Shown one piece after another: positions 1-8,617 of a stretch of DNA of 16,991 nucleotides. The notes under the pieces were generated by a model. That model worked only from the letters and a program-made list of their open reading frames with translations. It was not told the origin of the DNA and did no database searches. The number at the start of each line of letters is the position of its first letter. The stretch's first letter is position 1. The position numbers and the translations under genes were made by a program. The stretch comes from Brevipalpus yothersi (taxonomy: Eukaryota > Arthropoda > Arachnida > Trombidiformes > Tenuipalpidae): contig QZCP01000502.1 in assembly GCA_003956705.1 (NCBI GenBank), positions 1 through 16,991 on the forward strand, read 5' to 3'.

Positions 1-46
<46 letters not shown>
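1..46. repeat. (GA)23 microsatellite at window start
   Basis: A perfect GA dinucleotide run of 23 units opens the window and stops at ATATTG. Its true length is unknown because it touches the edge. A (TC)18 run closes the window in the opposite orientation, which suggests that both ends are assembly breaks in GA/CT tracts. Confidence 0.98.
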
Positions 47-50
<4 letters not shown>

Positions 51-1246
51 TGTCATTAATATTATCACCTTAAGCATTTGAGGTAATTCAGCTTTTCACA
101 ATTGAATGGAAAAACCCGCCTCCAATACATATCGTATTTCATCGATTGGAAGCGTCACTTTTTCTTCTTCTCTTTTTCATCAATTACAATTTAAACTCAC
201 CCTCAAGCTGATAAGTTGAATTATGCACGAAATGTGAGCGAATAACTGTTCATCATACAAAGTAGAAAGTGATGGAAAAAGAGTAAGAAAAGAAGAAAAA
301 ATCCCTTCCTTGCTGACGACAGCTACGTGCTACTCGTGGACCACACAGACTATGGTTATTATGTCATAGTTGAAATGTTGGAATGTATTTGTTCTCTATT
401 TTTATGCCCTAAATTACGTCGATATGTTTGGTATAGAGCATTTGATTATTTAAATTATGTTGTTGTTGGGGGCAAACTTTTACGAAAGAAAATGAATGAT
501 TTTTATGGCCATCTTCATGGTCAATTTACGATTATCATTCATTAAATTTCATTAAATTTCAGTCATAGACTACCAATCTCAAATAACAATGGATCAATGT
601 TTGCTTATTACAATCTAAAATGTGTAATCTAATTACAATTATCTGAGGCAAGTTCATGCATAGAGCTGATACGAGAGTATTAAATAAGAAACTTCATGCT
701 ACGATTCGTCCATCTAATTAAGATTACGTTCACGAATCTGTGAATGCCAATTTGTTGACCAAAAGAACCTAACTCGAAATGCAAATTCATCGCCTAAATA
801 GGAGAAAATTAATCAACTCCATCCCATTCTACCAAAGGTCAAAGCTTTCAAGTTAACTTAAGGTTCACTCATCTTATCATGTGGAATAATAATTAATAGT
901 GTCTGATCGAATTGAAATGCGGAAAGAATATCATCTCAACACCGATTGACGTCATAAATCCCCAAAAATCTTACCTACTACACGAAGATGATGATGGCAG
1001 TGTTGATGGTTCCATGGTTGATCGGGAAAAAGAATATATCGTTTAAAATCATTCTGGAAGGCCCATGCTCCAGGTGGAACCATTCCCTTCCACTCATGAA
1101 ACAAAAAGGGCACATGGAAGGGTTGATCGGCCGTTGGAAAAGTTTTATGCTCCCAAGCAGACATTGACGACGTCCGATGTAACACTTTGGAAATTAGAGT
1201 TAGCATCACTGATTGAAGTGGTGAAAAAAAGAAGGAATGGAATAAA

Positions 1247-1270
1247 AGAAGAAGAAGAAGAAGAGGAAGA
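1247..1270. repeat. AAG-rich trinucleotide tract
   Basis: A short run of GAA/AAG units with one GAG interruption. It gives the run of glutamates in an otherwise unsupported plus-strand frame, which is why that frame is not called a gene. Confidence 0.85.
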
Positions 1271-1633
1271 TTTCACTTCTTCACACTTGATAGTACATAT
1301 TTTCTCCTCTATTCATTTCAACAACAACTACTACCATTGAAGAGAGGAGAGCATTGGAATTATGCATCATAATTATCTACACGCACAACGGGCTTCCCAT
1401 TGGCCTGATTGCTTTTGCATGCGATAGCACAAAAAAATAAGGGTTGCTCAACGAACATGTATTGCATACATGTATATATATCTAAATGTATATAAAAATA
1501 TTGCTGCTGTCCGATGGGTTGGATCTATCCGCTTACACCCGCTTCTGAACACATCGTCCATTCTTGTGTCCTCGCCACCCTCAGGCGGTAGGAATGAACG
1601 TGGTGGGAAAAATATTTTAAAAATATATTTTAA

Positions 1634-1650
1634 AGAGAGAGAGAGAGATA
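1634..1650. repeat. Short GA-rich tract
   Basis: AGAGAGAGAGAGAGAT-type run, one of several GA/CT tracts in the window (others near 2396-2442, 3491-3512 and 14049-14059). Such tracts can bind GAGA-factor-like proteins in arthropods, but nothing here shows that directly. Confidence 0.85.
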
Positions 1651-1970
1651 GAGAAAGAATACCTCCGAACATTGCCATAGAGCGGCAAATTTTCTTAGGT
1701 GCATCAAGTTCATATCGTTGGCTATAGTAGTGGTGGTGATAATAGTGAGTGTGGATCAGTGAAAATTACGGTTAATATTCGTTCAACTCCTTCGTTCATT
1801 AATATTGTCAGAATATATGTATGTGTGTGTGGTATATAATAGTCTCAATGAACGTTGACTTACTCACTTGTGTCTTGTTGTGTGTCAGAGACAGATAGTG
1901 GTGTATGAATGGCAATGGTGATGCCATGCTCAATACAATTAATAAATGACACGAGGGTCGATTAAAGTGA

Positions 1971-2031
1971 ATATATATTTTTACATAAACTTGTTATCAG
2001 TTGAAGATTTGACTTTCATCGGGCCAGTTCG
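1971..2031 (+). promoter_or_regulatory. Core promoter (TATA + Inr + DPE) of the secreted cysteine-rich protein gene
   Basis: A TATA element ATATATATTT starts at 1971. An arthropod-type initiator TCAGTT lies at 1997-2002, which puts the predicted start at A1999 with the TATA box at about -27. AGTTCG at 2026-2031 sits exactly at +28 to +33 and matches the downstream promoter element consensus RGWYVT at five of six positions. The predicted 5' UTR is 122 nt to the ATG at 2121. The three-part spacing is what supports the call. A second TATATAAT near 1832 is a less well supported alternative. Confidence 0.6.
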
Positions 2032-2120
2032 ATTTTTTCTTGTTCATCATCATCAGTTCATCATTATCATTGATTTGAGAGATAAAAAAATTCATCGAAA
2101 AAAAATTATTCACCACAAAA

Positions 2121-3356
2121 ATGTATCGTTTCAGCAAGTTTTACATCATCCATAATTCTCATTTAATATTGTTAATGCTTCTCACCTTCCGTAAGTGTTT
2201 TAATTTGTTAATTAATGATTACAATTGATACAAGATTTTAAAAAATACAATTCATTGTGTGTGTAAAAGAATTTAAATTATTTGACTCTTGACATTTTCT
2301 ATTCTATTGAGAAAAATATTTCCTAAAGGCATTAAATTATTTTCCCCACAAGATTGAGGGAAAAAAACCGATAATTTCATACTGATAAGAAATATTTTCT
2401 CTCTCTTCCATCTCTCATCTCTCTTCTCTGTCTCTTTCTTACCATTTTATTGACTGATTGAATCGAACACGTTGAAAGTTGAAAAAATTATTATCGGACA
2501 TTGTAACCAAAAAATCAAGATTCCCATAATCAGCTCTTGTCTCTCTTTTTCTTTCATCCTCTAATTACAGCCCTCGAGAACGCGATTAGTCAGATGTGCC
2601 ATCTTAAAGAACTTGACATGTGTGCAATGACAATACTAATCTTCACAGGAAATCCTTCCGGTAAGTGGATAGATATTCCAAGTTATCAATAAATTTAGCA
2701 TAATCTTGAAAAAATTCTGGAAAATTTTCAAAATTCTGGATTATTCCTCTCATCATCTCCCTCTTCCAGGAATCGCAACAAGTGAGGTTGAATTGAATGA
2801 ACAGTGCAATCATCTTCGAAAAACTGAGAATTGTGTGCGAAATTTCACTCGAAAATGTATGACATCTTTACAGCAAGAATTGATTGAATTCGCTACCGAA
2901 GGTACTTATCGACTGATCGATGGATACTGTACTCCTGGTAATCAGCTTCGATCAAGCTTTCTGAAGCGTTCAGCCACTTGTTGGAACAGAGGACAACAAC
3001 AAGATCAAAGGAATTGTGTCAAAGAATTCCATGAAGTTCTCAACACACTGGCATCCTCCAGTAATCCGGACGATCGTATCAGAACCGGATGTTGTGCTTA
3101 CAGACGATTCAATGATTGCACAAGAACCTCTCTGGAAGCAAAGTGTGGCAAAGAAACGGTTGAATTTATGCATGTTCTACTTCGAATGGCTTTGTCTCAT
3201 CTTCCGGATGCTGTGTGTCAAAATGATGCATCACGAGGTGATATTGGTGAACGAGAATGTGACCGATCCAGCACATCAGATAGGCCAAAATATTACAAAG
3301 AAGGAAGAAGAAATATTTTATCCAAATTTCTGCTCCCATATGCTGCACTTAGATAA
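2121..3356 (+). CDS. Secreted cysteine-rich protein, resembling arthropod 27-kDa hemolymph glycoprotein-type proteins
   Basis: Three exons, 2121-2190, 2571-2660 and 2770-3356, join in frame through GT-AG introns (phases 1 and 1) into 248 aa, about 28 kDa. The start gives a short basic N-terminus and a hydrophobic core (HLILLMLLTF), a plausible signal peptide ending near residue 28. The mature part has 14 cysteines, at about 33, 41, 66, 75, 83, 107, 124, 136, 161, 162, 170, 179, 203 and 217, including a CC pair followed by CxxxxxxxC. There is one N-glycosylation sequon, NFT at 78-80. Size, even cysteine count and the CC...C...CG pattern recall DUF1397-type arthropod secreted proteins, but I cannot confirm membership. 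It is probably extracellular with no enzyme motif seen. The gene faces the minus-strand gene at 4477-5252. The frame beyond residue 217 is less typical, but it stays open to TAA. Confidence 0.8.
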
Positions 3357-3361
3357 ATAAA
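3356..3361 (+). terminator. Poly(A) signal overlapping the stop codon
   Basis: AATAAA begins on the last base of the TAA stop of the secreted-protein gene, which would leave a very short 3' UTR. A second AATAAA at 3672-3677 is the alternative and would give a 3' UTR of about 330 nt. Which one is used cannot be told from sequence. Confidence 0.45.
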
Positions 3362-4339
3362 ATAAGTCATTAATTAATCTCATTGATAGGGAGAGAGAGA
3401 ATAATTTTTGGAAAGTGTGGCCAGTTTTCATTTTTTGGCTTCGCTTTTCGAAGTTTATCATGGTGTGCAAAATATTTATAAAAAAATTTTTTCTCTCTCT
3501 TTCTCTCTCTCTACCTTGTGATTTGTTTGAATTTCCTCCAAAAAATCACGATAATTTGATCTCACCGTTTGCTGAAAAATTTTATTCCTCAACAACAATC
3601 ATTTGATTGTACTCATCACCAAGTGTGTGTGTAAATATGACCAAATTTTCCCTTTACTTGGGAATTTTATCAATAAATTAATTAAAATTGACGACATTAA
3701 TACATCCATCATTATACTGATACATCGAATAATCTCTACCCCATGCATTCCTTGATAAACTTAACTTTTTTCTTGAAATATCATCATAGCTACAATTCAG
3801 AGAGATCCCACTCAGAGATTCAAAATAGAATTTTACATTGAAAAACCACAGATATTTTCCACCAAAATTCTATTCCTATCTGCCCGGAAGCAATACAGTT
3901 ATTCATCAGTCCATATTATAGCTCTCAGATTAAAGTGGATACACTTCAAGCGAAAACGAAACCTTTTCCACTTAAGGATCATCCAGGCTGAATGACATTA
4001 CTTGTCTATATATTTGATAAATCATGTCTAGCAAAAAAATGCTTTAGGCATGAATTTTGTTCAATTTTTCTCAGAGGTAATTATTCTTTTTCTTGACTGA
4101 TTTATAATGTGATTATTATACGTGGAGTGATTTATGTGAGAAAAAAGTTCCAAAATCCGATCAAATGACTCTTGTTAGTTTTATAATATATATTTTTCCG
4201 CTCTCAATGAGAGAAAAATTTCATATTTATCGATCGATAGTCACTTGAGACCGTTCGTGCAATCCAATCTCAAGTACCTTCGAGTAAAGTAGTGAAAGAT
4301 GATACCTTTTATTCGCCAAGTTCCATGCATATTTCAATC
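3362..4339. other. Intergenic region between convergent genes
   Basis: AT-rich DNA with a CT tract at about 3491-3512 and no frame with coding features. It separates the 3' ends of the plus-strand secreted-protein gene and the minus-strand gene at 4477-5252. The AATAAA at 3672-3677 may belong to the former. Confidence 0.6.
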
Positions 4340-4345
4340 TTTATT
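4340..4345 (-). terminator. Poly(A) signal of the 193-aa cysteine protein gene
   Basis: AATAAA on the minus strand, about 130 nt downstream of the TGA stop at 4477-4479. It is the first canonical hexamer after that stop. Between them lies a short TAG/TAA trinucleotide tract near 4384-4406. Confidence 0.6.
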
Positions 4346-4383
4346 CTATTAAAATTTTTTTCAAATGAACAAATTTCATGATA

Positions 4384-4406
4384 ATAGTAGTAGTAGTAAT
4401 AATAAT
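4384..4406. repeat. (TAG)n/(TAA)n trinucleotide tract
   Basis: Four TAG units followed by TAA units, inside the predicted 3' UTR of the minus-strand gene ending at 4477. Confidence 0.85.
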
Positions 4407-4476
4407 TTGAAAAGCGAAATAAAACAAACTCATAGGACAATATTCGCCTCAAAGGCTTCTTGTGTCCATTTCCAAC

Positions 4477-5252
4477 TCAGAATGATACGTATCTGAACAC
4501 CTCAACTATTGTTGCGAATATCATTAACGGTACAATTGATACGCGAAGAGCAACAGCATTATTGTGCTTTTCACGAGGTTTTTTAGCCAATTTTTCTAGT
4601 CCATGATGGAGACATTCCTGGAAAAAAAGGTCAAAATTCGTTTCAAAAATTTCATAGATCAAATGGAAGTGAAACTTTTGCTAATACTATTCACCTTCAC
4701 TTCTTTCATCATTTTGTTGGTTGTCATATCAGTCTTATTGTAACAGTCTATCATCTGTGGTAGAAAAATTTCGCAATTAGGAATTGAATTGACATAACCA
4801 TATTGTACTCTAATGATAATCATGAAAATCTCAGTCACCTGATAGCCCCAACTATTTGGACGATGGAACAAGTCGCTACAGAGGGTTTCAACATCTTTGC
4901 GAGTTCGAGTTGAATTGAATTTTTTCATCGCTTCACAATCTTTAGCCTTTTCCCAGGCAAAGGTTGGAATGAATTTTTTCTATAATATGGAAATGATTTG
5001 GAATTGGAAAACATATAGATTAAAATTTTGCTTCGAAAAACGTCAAAATTGTTCAAATAATACCGAGCAGTCATCGAACTTTTCCATGTATCCATTTCGA
5101 TGGCCAGAATGTACGATAGCAGACAAATCTAGACAGATTGAGCTAATGAAATAACGAAGATCTGGATATTCTGCCTTCCGATGGGCACCATCAACATGGT
5201 AGATTGAAACGAATACTGCGAAGAGGATTGATAATCTTTGACAAGAGATCAT
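4477..5252 (-). CDS. Small secreted or surface-anchored cysteine-containing protein, family unknown
   Basis: Three exons read on the minus strand: 5252-5064, 4946-4695 and 4617-4477. Both introns (4947-5063 and 4618-4694) are GT-AG and phase 0, and the joined frame gives 193 aa. The chosen start, MISCQRLSILFAVFVSIYHV, makes a clear signal peptide; an upstream in-frame ATG at 5324 would bury it. Cysteines follow in DDCS, KDCE, TLCS, NCEI, DCYN and ECLH contexts, with one NKT sequon. The C-terminus is a run of hydrophobic residues ending in VSF, preceded by a KHNNA segment, which would suit a GPI-anchor signal or a single membrane helix. An apparent extra donor after residue 99 (TATCAG then GTGACT) is not used in this model because the frame stays open through it. 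I do not recognise the family. The IxSIC motif resembles one in the exon remains at 5629-5722. Confidence 0.65.
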
Positions 5253-5352
5253 TTTGAACACTCGATGGTTGTGAAAATGGTTCCACTGGCCTGATGAAAA
5301 ATACTGAACTTCACCAAATTTCAAAAGTCTGAGATTATTGTTGAAAAAAATA

Positions 5353-5722
5353 TATGACTGTGTTCAGTGGGAAGATGTTGATGTGTAAGTATTCTTATAA
5401 AGTGTGGAAAAATCAACATATTTTGCAGTTTTATGTGGTTTCATGTCCCCACCACCGATCAAATTTCTTCGCAAGAATTCCTTTCCACCATGATTATCAA
5501 TTTACAGTTATGATCAACACATTTACTCATGAGGTGGAAATTTTTTCAGCGAGCTTTGGAACTGTATCAGGATGTAATATGTAGGAAATTCAGTTTTACC
5601 TCATGATTTCTCGATATTTTTCAGATATAACGTCGATTTGTAGAAGAACTAATTATAGAGAAGACTGTTACAGAGAACAATCCTTTGAGCTTGCAGATGT
5701 AGTAACAGTTTTGGGTGTTTAA
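5353..5722 (+). pseudogene. Exon-like remains of a small cysteine protein gene, probably degenerate
   Basis: The last block, 5625-5722, follows a good acceptor (ATATTTTTCAG), is open in only one of three frames, contains ITSIC and NYREDCYRE, ends in TAA and is followed by AATAAA at 5771. Joining it to a block that ends at 5580 before GTAGGA keeps a phase-1 frame (ALELYQDVI then Y-ITSIC). Upstream, the same frame reads from about 5429 (MWFHVPTTDQISSQEF) but is broken by TGA at 5510-5512. A short ATG block with a strong GTAAGT donor lies at 5354-5384, but it does not join in frame. C-x8-C matches the spacing at C66 and C75 of the 248-aa secreted protein, and YITSIC resembles YFISSIC in the neighbouring minus-strand gene. 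I infer a decayed paralog of one of these; a real gene with an unrecognised exon is possible. Confidence 0.3.
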
Positions 5723-5723
5723 T
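5718..5723 (-). terminator. Possible variant poly(A) signal of downstream PARG copy
   Basis: ATTAAA on the minus strand about 175 nt beyond the TGA stop of the PARG gene at 5898-7408. No canonical AATAAA was seen on that strand in between. The assignment is tentative. Confidence 0.3.
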
Positions 5724-5770
5724 GTCAAGTTTTCACCGGAAAAACATATAAATAGAAAAATAGAATGGGC

Positions 5771-5776
5771 AATAAA
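5771..5776 (+). terminator. Candidate plus-strand poly(A) signal
   Basis: AATAAA 49 nt after the TAA that ends the exon-like block at 5625-5722. It is the main reason to take that block seriously as the 3' end of a present or former plus-strand gene. Confidence 0.35.
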
Positions 5777-5897
5777 AACAGAAAAAATTTTTTCAGATTG
5801 AAAATTTTTTCTCGAAAAAAGTATAGTTTATCATGCATTTGAAAATATTTTCGATCTTAGGTAAGATTAAGAGTATGGATTTTGTTCAGAGAAAAAT

Positions 5898-7408
5898 TCA
5901 CGTGGAGAAAAAGTTTTTCTCGATGAATTCAAAAACTGATATTTTTTTCTCGCTTCCCAAATTCTTGATATACTCTCCGTAATCTATGAGGTATCCATAG
6001 AGTTTACCGACGTTCATATCATGATCGAGAAGTTTGCCATAAAAGTCATCGAATTCTTTCTTCAATTTCTGATCATGGAAGGTAAAAAATTTTAGATCTT
6101 TACCAGCCTCCGAGGCAGCCAACAGCTGAATAAGTAGCTTGAATTGACGATCACCCCTGTACACTCCACAACCCCAGTTACCAGTTGCAATCAGGGCATG
6201 ATTAGCCTCTTTGGGATCGAAGAAAGCCACATAAGCTTTTATCAGTTCACGATCGAGAGCTGGTTGCAAGAACTGCTTACGATATCGAAAGCCAAAATAA
6301 GTGGCATCCATCGCAACTATTTGCGTCGAGCGACGACCAAATGCATCCCTGGGTGTTACATCCTCATAATCACCAGCCCATTGGAAAGAGTCACCATAAC
6401 CAGTATATTTGTTGAATTGTTCACTTCCAATCATGAAGAGAACTTCATTATCATTTAGCTTTTCGGTGAAAACGCGTGATACAATCAGTTCAGGATTCAA
6501 AACGAATCTGATCTCCTCTTGGACTAGACCATTATCCAAAATTGCGCCTCCAACAATTTTGTGGGCGAAATCAATTTGTAAGGCATTTCTACATTTTTCT
6601 ATCACTCCTTTGGCACAAACAGTAAGCTCTCTTAGAGGCTTCTGGGATCGAGACCAAGCTGGTATAGCTGCATTTCGTAAGAAACGTCTCTCGAAACTTA
6701 GAACTCCAATCGATGAGCAAGCTGTGACTCGACGGAAATAGTTGAATATACATTTCAGCTTTTCTTTCTTCCTGTGGATCACCGATGCTTTAGTCTCTGT
6801 ATATAGTCTGAAGATATTGGAAATATTGGAAAATTAGGAGTCTCGTTTATCATAAATTTGCCCCATACTCACGGATCAAAATTGATGCTAGGCATCTTCT
6901 TGTTACCAGATCGATCTGGAAATAACACCAAGAAAGCATTGGCCAGCAATGAGCTTACTTGTTGCTGACTTAAATGAACAACCTGATTTTGTCCTTGATT
7001 CAGGGTGGGAATAGGTTGTCTAATGAGAGAGTCTACATGAAAAGCGAGTGATATTATCTGATGAATTTGCGTTAAACCTTCATCACAATTCGAAAATATT
7101 GATGGCAGAACATCTAACAGTACATTGAAAGACTTGCTTCCAAGTGATGGATTGTATGATTGAATAGCCCGAATGAAAGATTCATAACTTGTTATATGAT
7201 TCAGAGTAAGCTCTTGTTGGGCCATAGACCATTTTGACATCTTAGCCTTCTTGTCTGATCCGATCATGACCCAATTCTCAGGATAATGGGGTAAAATAAT
7301 GTGTTTCTTTGCATCATGATTGTTCACTTGCTGCTTCAGACTGGGATCTGGTGGTCGATCACTAGGTAATGGTGATTCGAAGAAAAAAATCTCGGTTGCT
7401 GCGGCCAT
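5898..7408 (-). CDS. Parg: Poly(ADP-ribose) glycohydrolase, copy A
   Basis: Hydrolyses ribose-ribose bonds of poly(ADP-ribose) in the family's usual role. Exons 7408-6873 and 6807-5898 join over a 65-bp GT-AG intron (phase 2) into 481 aa, close to the catalytic core alone; human PARG has 976 aa. Residues 1 to about 180 carry the helical accessory region, including LSQQQVSSLLANAF and INFDPLY. The macrodomain-like catalytic part follows: DFAHKIVGGA at 258-267, QEE at 275-277, the NPEL segment, the clasp TGYG (Tyr316), ATGNWGCG at 386-393 and FFTFHD with the stacking Phe422. The two catalytic glutamates and the upstream Asp258 are kept. The third glycine of the family's GGG is Ala267, and the position of human Asn740 is His261. 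The start MAAATE is chosen over an in-frame ATG at 7477 because copy B starts at the same aligned place. No localisation signal is evident. Confidence 0.96.
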
Positions 7409-8129
7409 ATTCTCTATTTTCAGAGAATCATGTGAAAATGAATACTTTGTTATCAATATCAACTTCCAAGGAACCAAACTTTAGATCAATTTCCCATGGA
7501 AAGTGTCCAAAATTCACTAATACACACAAATGATCGATAGCAGCATCATGGCATTACCTCATCATGTCCTCAGAGGCACTTGAACTATTCAATCACCTTT
7601 CCACAGGTTGAAATATCATGTGTACATCATAAGGTGGGCACTGATTATCAACACCATAATCATTCATACTCAGAATGGGTTGAGATAATGACACTTGATC
7701 ACCGATAAAATGTGTATGATTAATTGCGAATTGCAACATTGACATGAAATGAAAAGTAAACAAACCCAAAATGACCGGGAAAATTGAGAGTCTTTTCGAC
7801 GAGCATCTTTTGCAGTTAACATCTAGGACAGTTAATATTGATTTCATGTCTTGATCATCCACTCAAAGTTCTCATCTGTGAGTAATAGCACCTTTGAAGG
7901 ATCCAATATTTGGCCAACATGATTGCTTGGTCATATGAAAGGAGAGGATATGGGATAAAAAGAATAGGTTTAAAATTTTGAATCGAACTTAACTGTACAC
8001 TTGCTTCGCTCGCTAAGTTTTTAGATTCAAGTTTAAGTGAATCGGACTCGGAATTAATTCCCTTTGTTTTCTAATTGAGGAAAGTCCAACCTTGACATCG
8101 TTTGGATGCAGAACGTCAAAATTATATGG
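7409..8129. other. Intergenic region upstream of PARG copy A
   Basis: Holds the presumed promoter of copy A, with no TATA box seen. A TATCGATC motif (minus strand, near 7532-7540) resembles the arthropod DRE, TATCGATA, in seven of eight bases. A minus-strand frame at 7593-7862 encodes a hydrophobic stretch but has no other support. The remainder is featureless AT-rich sequence. Confidence 0.5.
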
Positions 8130-8345
8130 ATTTCGGAACTTTTGATTTCAAGGAGAAAGCAAATGATATTTCTCTATAAATGAGGTTGAGAAAGGATTCA
8201 TTCTTCCTAGGTAGAAAATAGTCCGTTGAAATATTGAAAGATTTATTTTTCAATGTTGGATCATGTTTTGATGGCTCGAACCGAATCTTTATAGTTAGTA
8301 ATATTGTTTGAAGTTATAACTTGTTGTATGCTCAGATGACAGTGT
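8130..8345 (-). pseudogene. Remnant of a third PARG copy (first-exon fragment)
   Basis: The sequence aligns with the middle of exon 1 of the neighbouring PARG genes, best with about 9755-9955 of copy B. On the minus strand it reads TNYKDSVRAIKT, against ANYQDLVRAIKT in copy B. It then loses two bases where copy B has ACATACAATCC, which creates TGA at 8261-8263. After the frameshift the resemblance continues (KSFNIS against DSFNVL, then a segment like ISLAFSLES). Weaker similarity may extend to about 8450. No catalytic exon was found next to it. It lies just beyond the 3' end of copy B, which suggests at least two duplication events. Confidence 0.85.
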
Positions 8346-8565
8346 TCTGTAGAGAGAAAAGTGCACGATTCATATTCTTTACTCTCAAAAGTTTCCAATA
8401 ATGATAAATTCAAATCATCATGATATGGTTTTGGACCTCCTAGACATCGGAAGTTTCTAGTTTTCTCATGTCTCGATGATTAGTATATAGTAAATACTAA
8501 ATTCAGTATGATAAGAGATTGATTGGCCTCCTGTCTGCACAGAAGTAGCCTTAATAATTTTTGTA

Positions 8566-8571
8566 TTTATT
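8566..8571 (-). terminator. Poly(A) signal of PARG copy B
   Basis: AATAAA on the minus strand 47 nt beyond the TGA stop at 8618-8620, a typical arrangement for a short 3' UTR. Confidence 0.7.
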
Positions 8572-8617
8572 TCAACGTTTAATTTAACAAATTCTTGGAC
8601 GAACAAAACAAAAAGTA

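Larger units (their letters stand above)
47..1970. other. AT-rich intergenic region without a convincing gene
   Basis: No open frame here has a signal peptide, a recognisable motif or a consistent set of splice sites. Frames of 70 to 90 codons at about 327-545, 952-1209 (minus), 1065-1340 and 1448-1727 are low-complexity or antisense to each other. The stretch holds an AAG-rich tract near 1247-1270, a GA tract near 1634-1650, a short GT run near 1820-1832 and two less AT-rich islands near 1045-1215 and 1505-1605. It probably contains distal regulatory DNA for the plus-strand gene starting at 2121. Confidence 0.6.

Noticed and set aside
952..1340. Overlapping frames on both strands near 952-1209 and 1065-1340
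   Set aside because: Antisense to each other; one contains a Glu run from an AAG repeat and neither shows domains.
2970..3360. Other-frame ORFs inside the third exon of the secreted-protein gene
   Set aside because: Shadows of the main frame. Only the main frame joins upstream exons in phase and keeps the cysteine pattern.
4801..4838. Apparent extra intron in the 193-aa protein gene (TATCAG/GTGACT to CATTAG)
   Set aside because: Only 35 to 40 bp long. Using it puts a stop soon after the junction, whereas reading through stays open with plausible cysteine spacing.
5832..5862. ATG with a short hydrophobic start followed by GTAAGA on the plus strand
   Set aside because: It looks like a signal-peptide first exon, but the sequence beyond is the antisense of PARG copy A and no second exon was found.
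7593..7862. Minus-strand frame of 89 codons with a hydrophobic segment
   Set aside because: No family resemblance, no splice or poly(A) context, and it sits in the promoter-side region of PARG copy A. Too weak to call.
8535..8600. Possible remnant of PARG catalytic exon
   Set aside because: Resemblance to the corresponding sequence near 8830-8870 is too short and interrupted to separate from chance.
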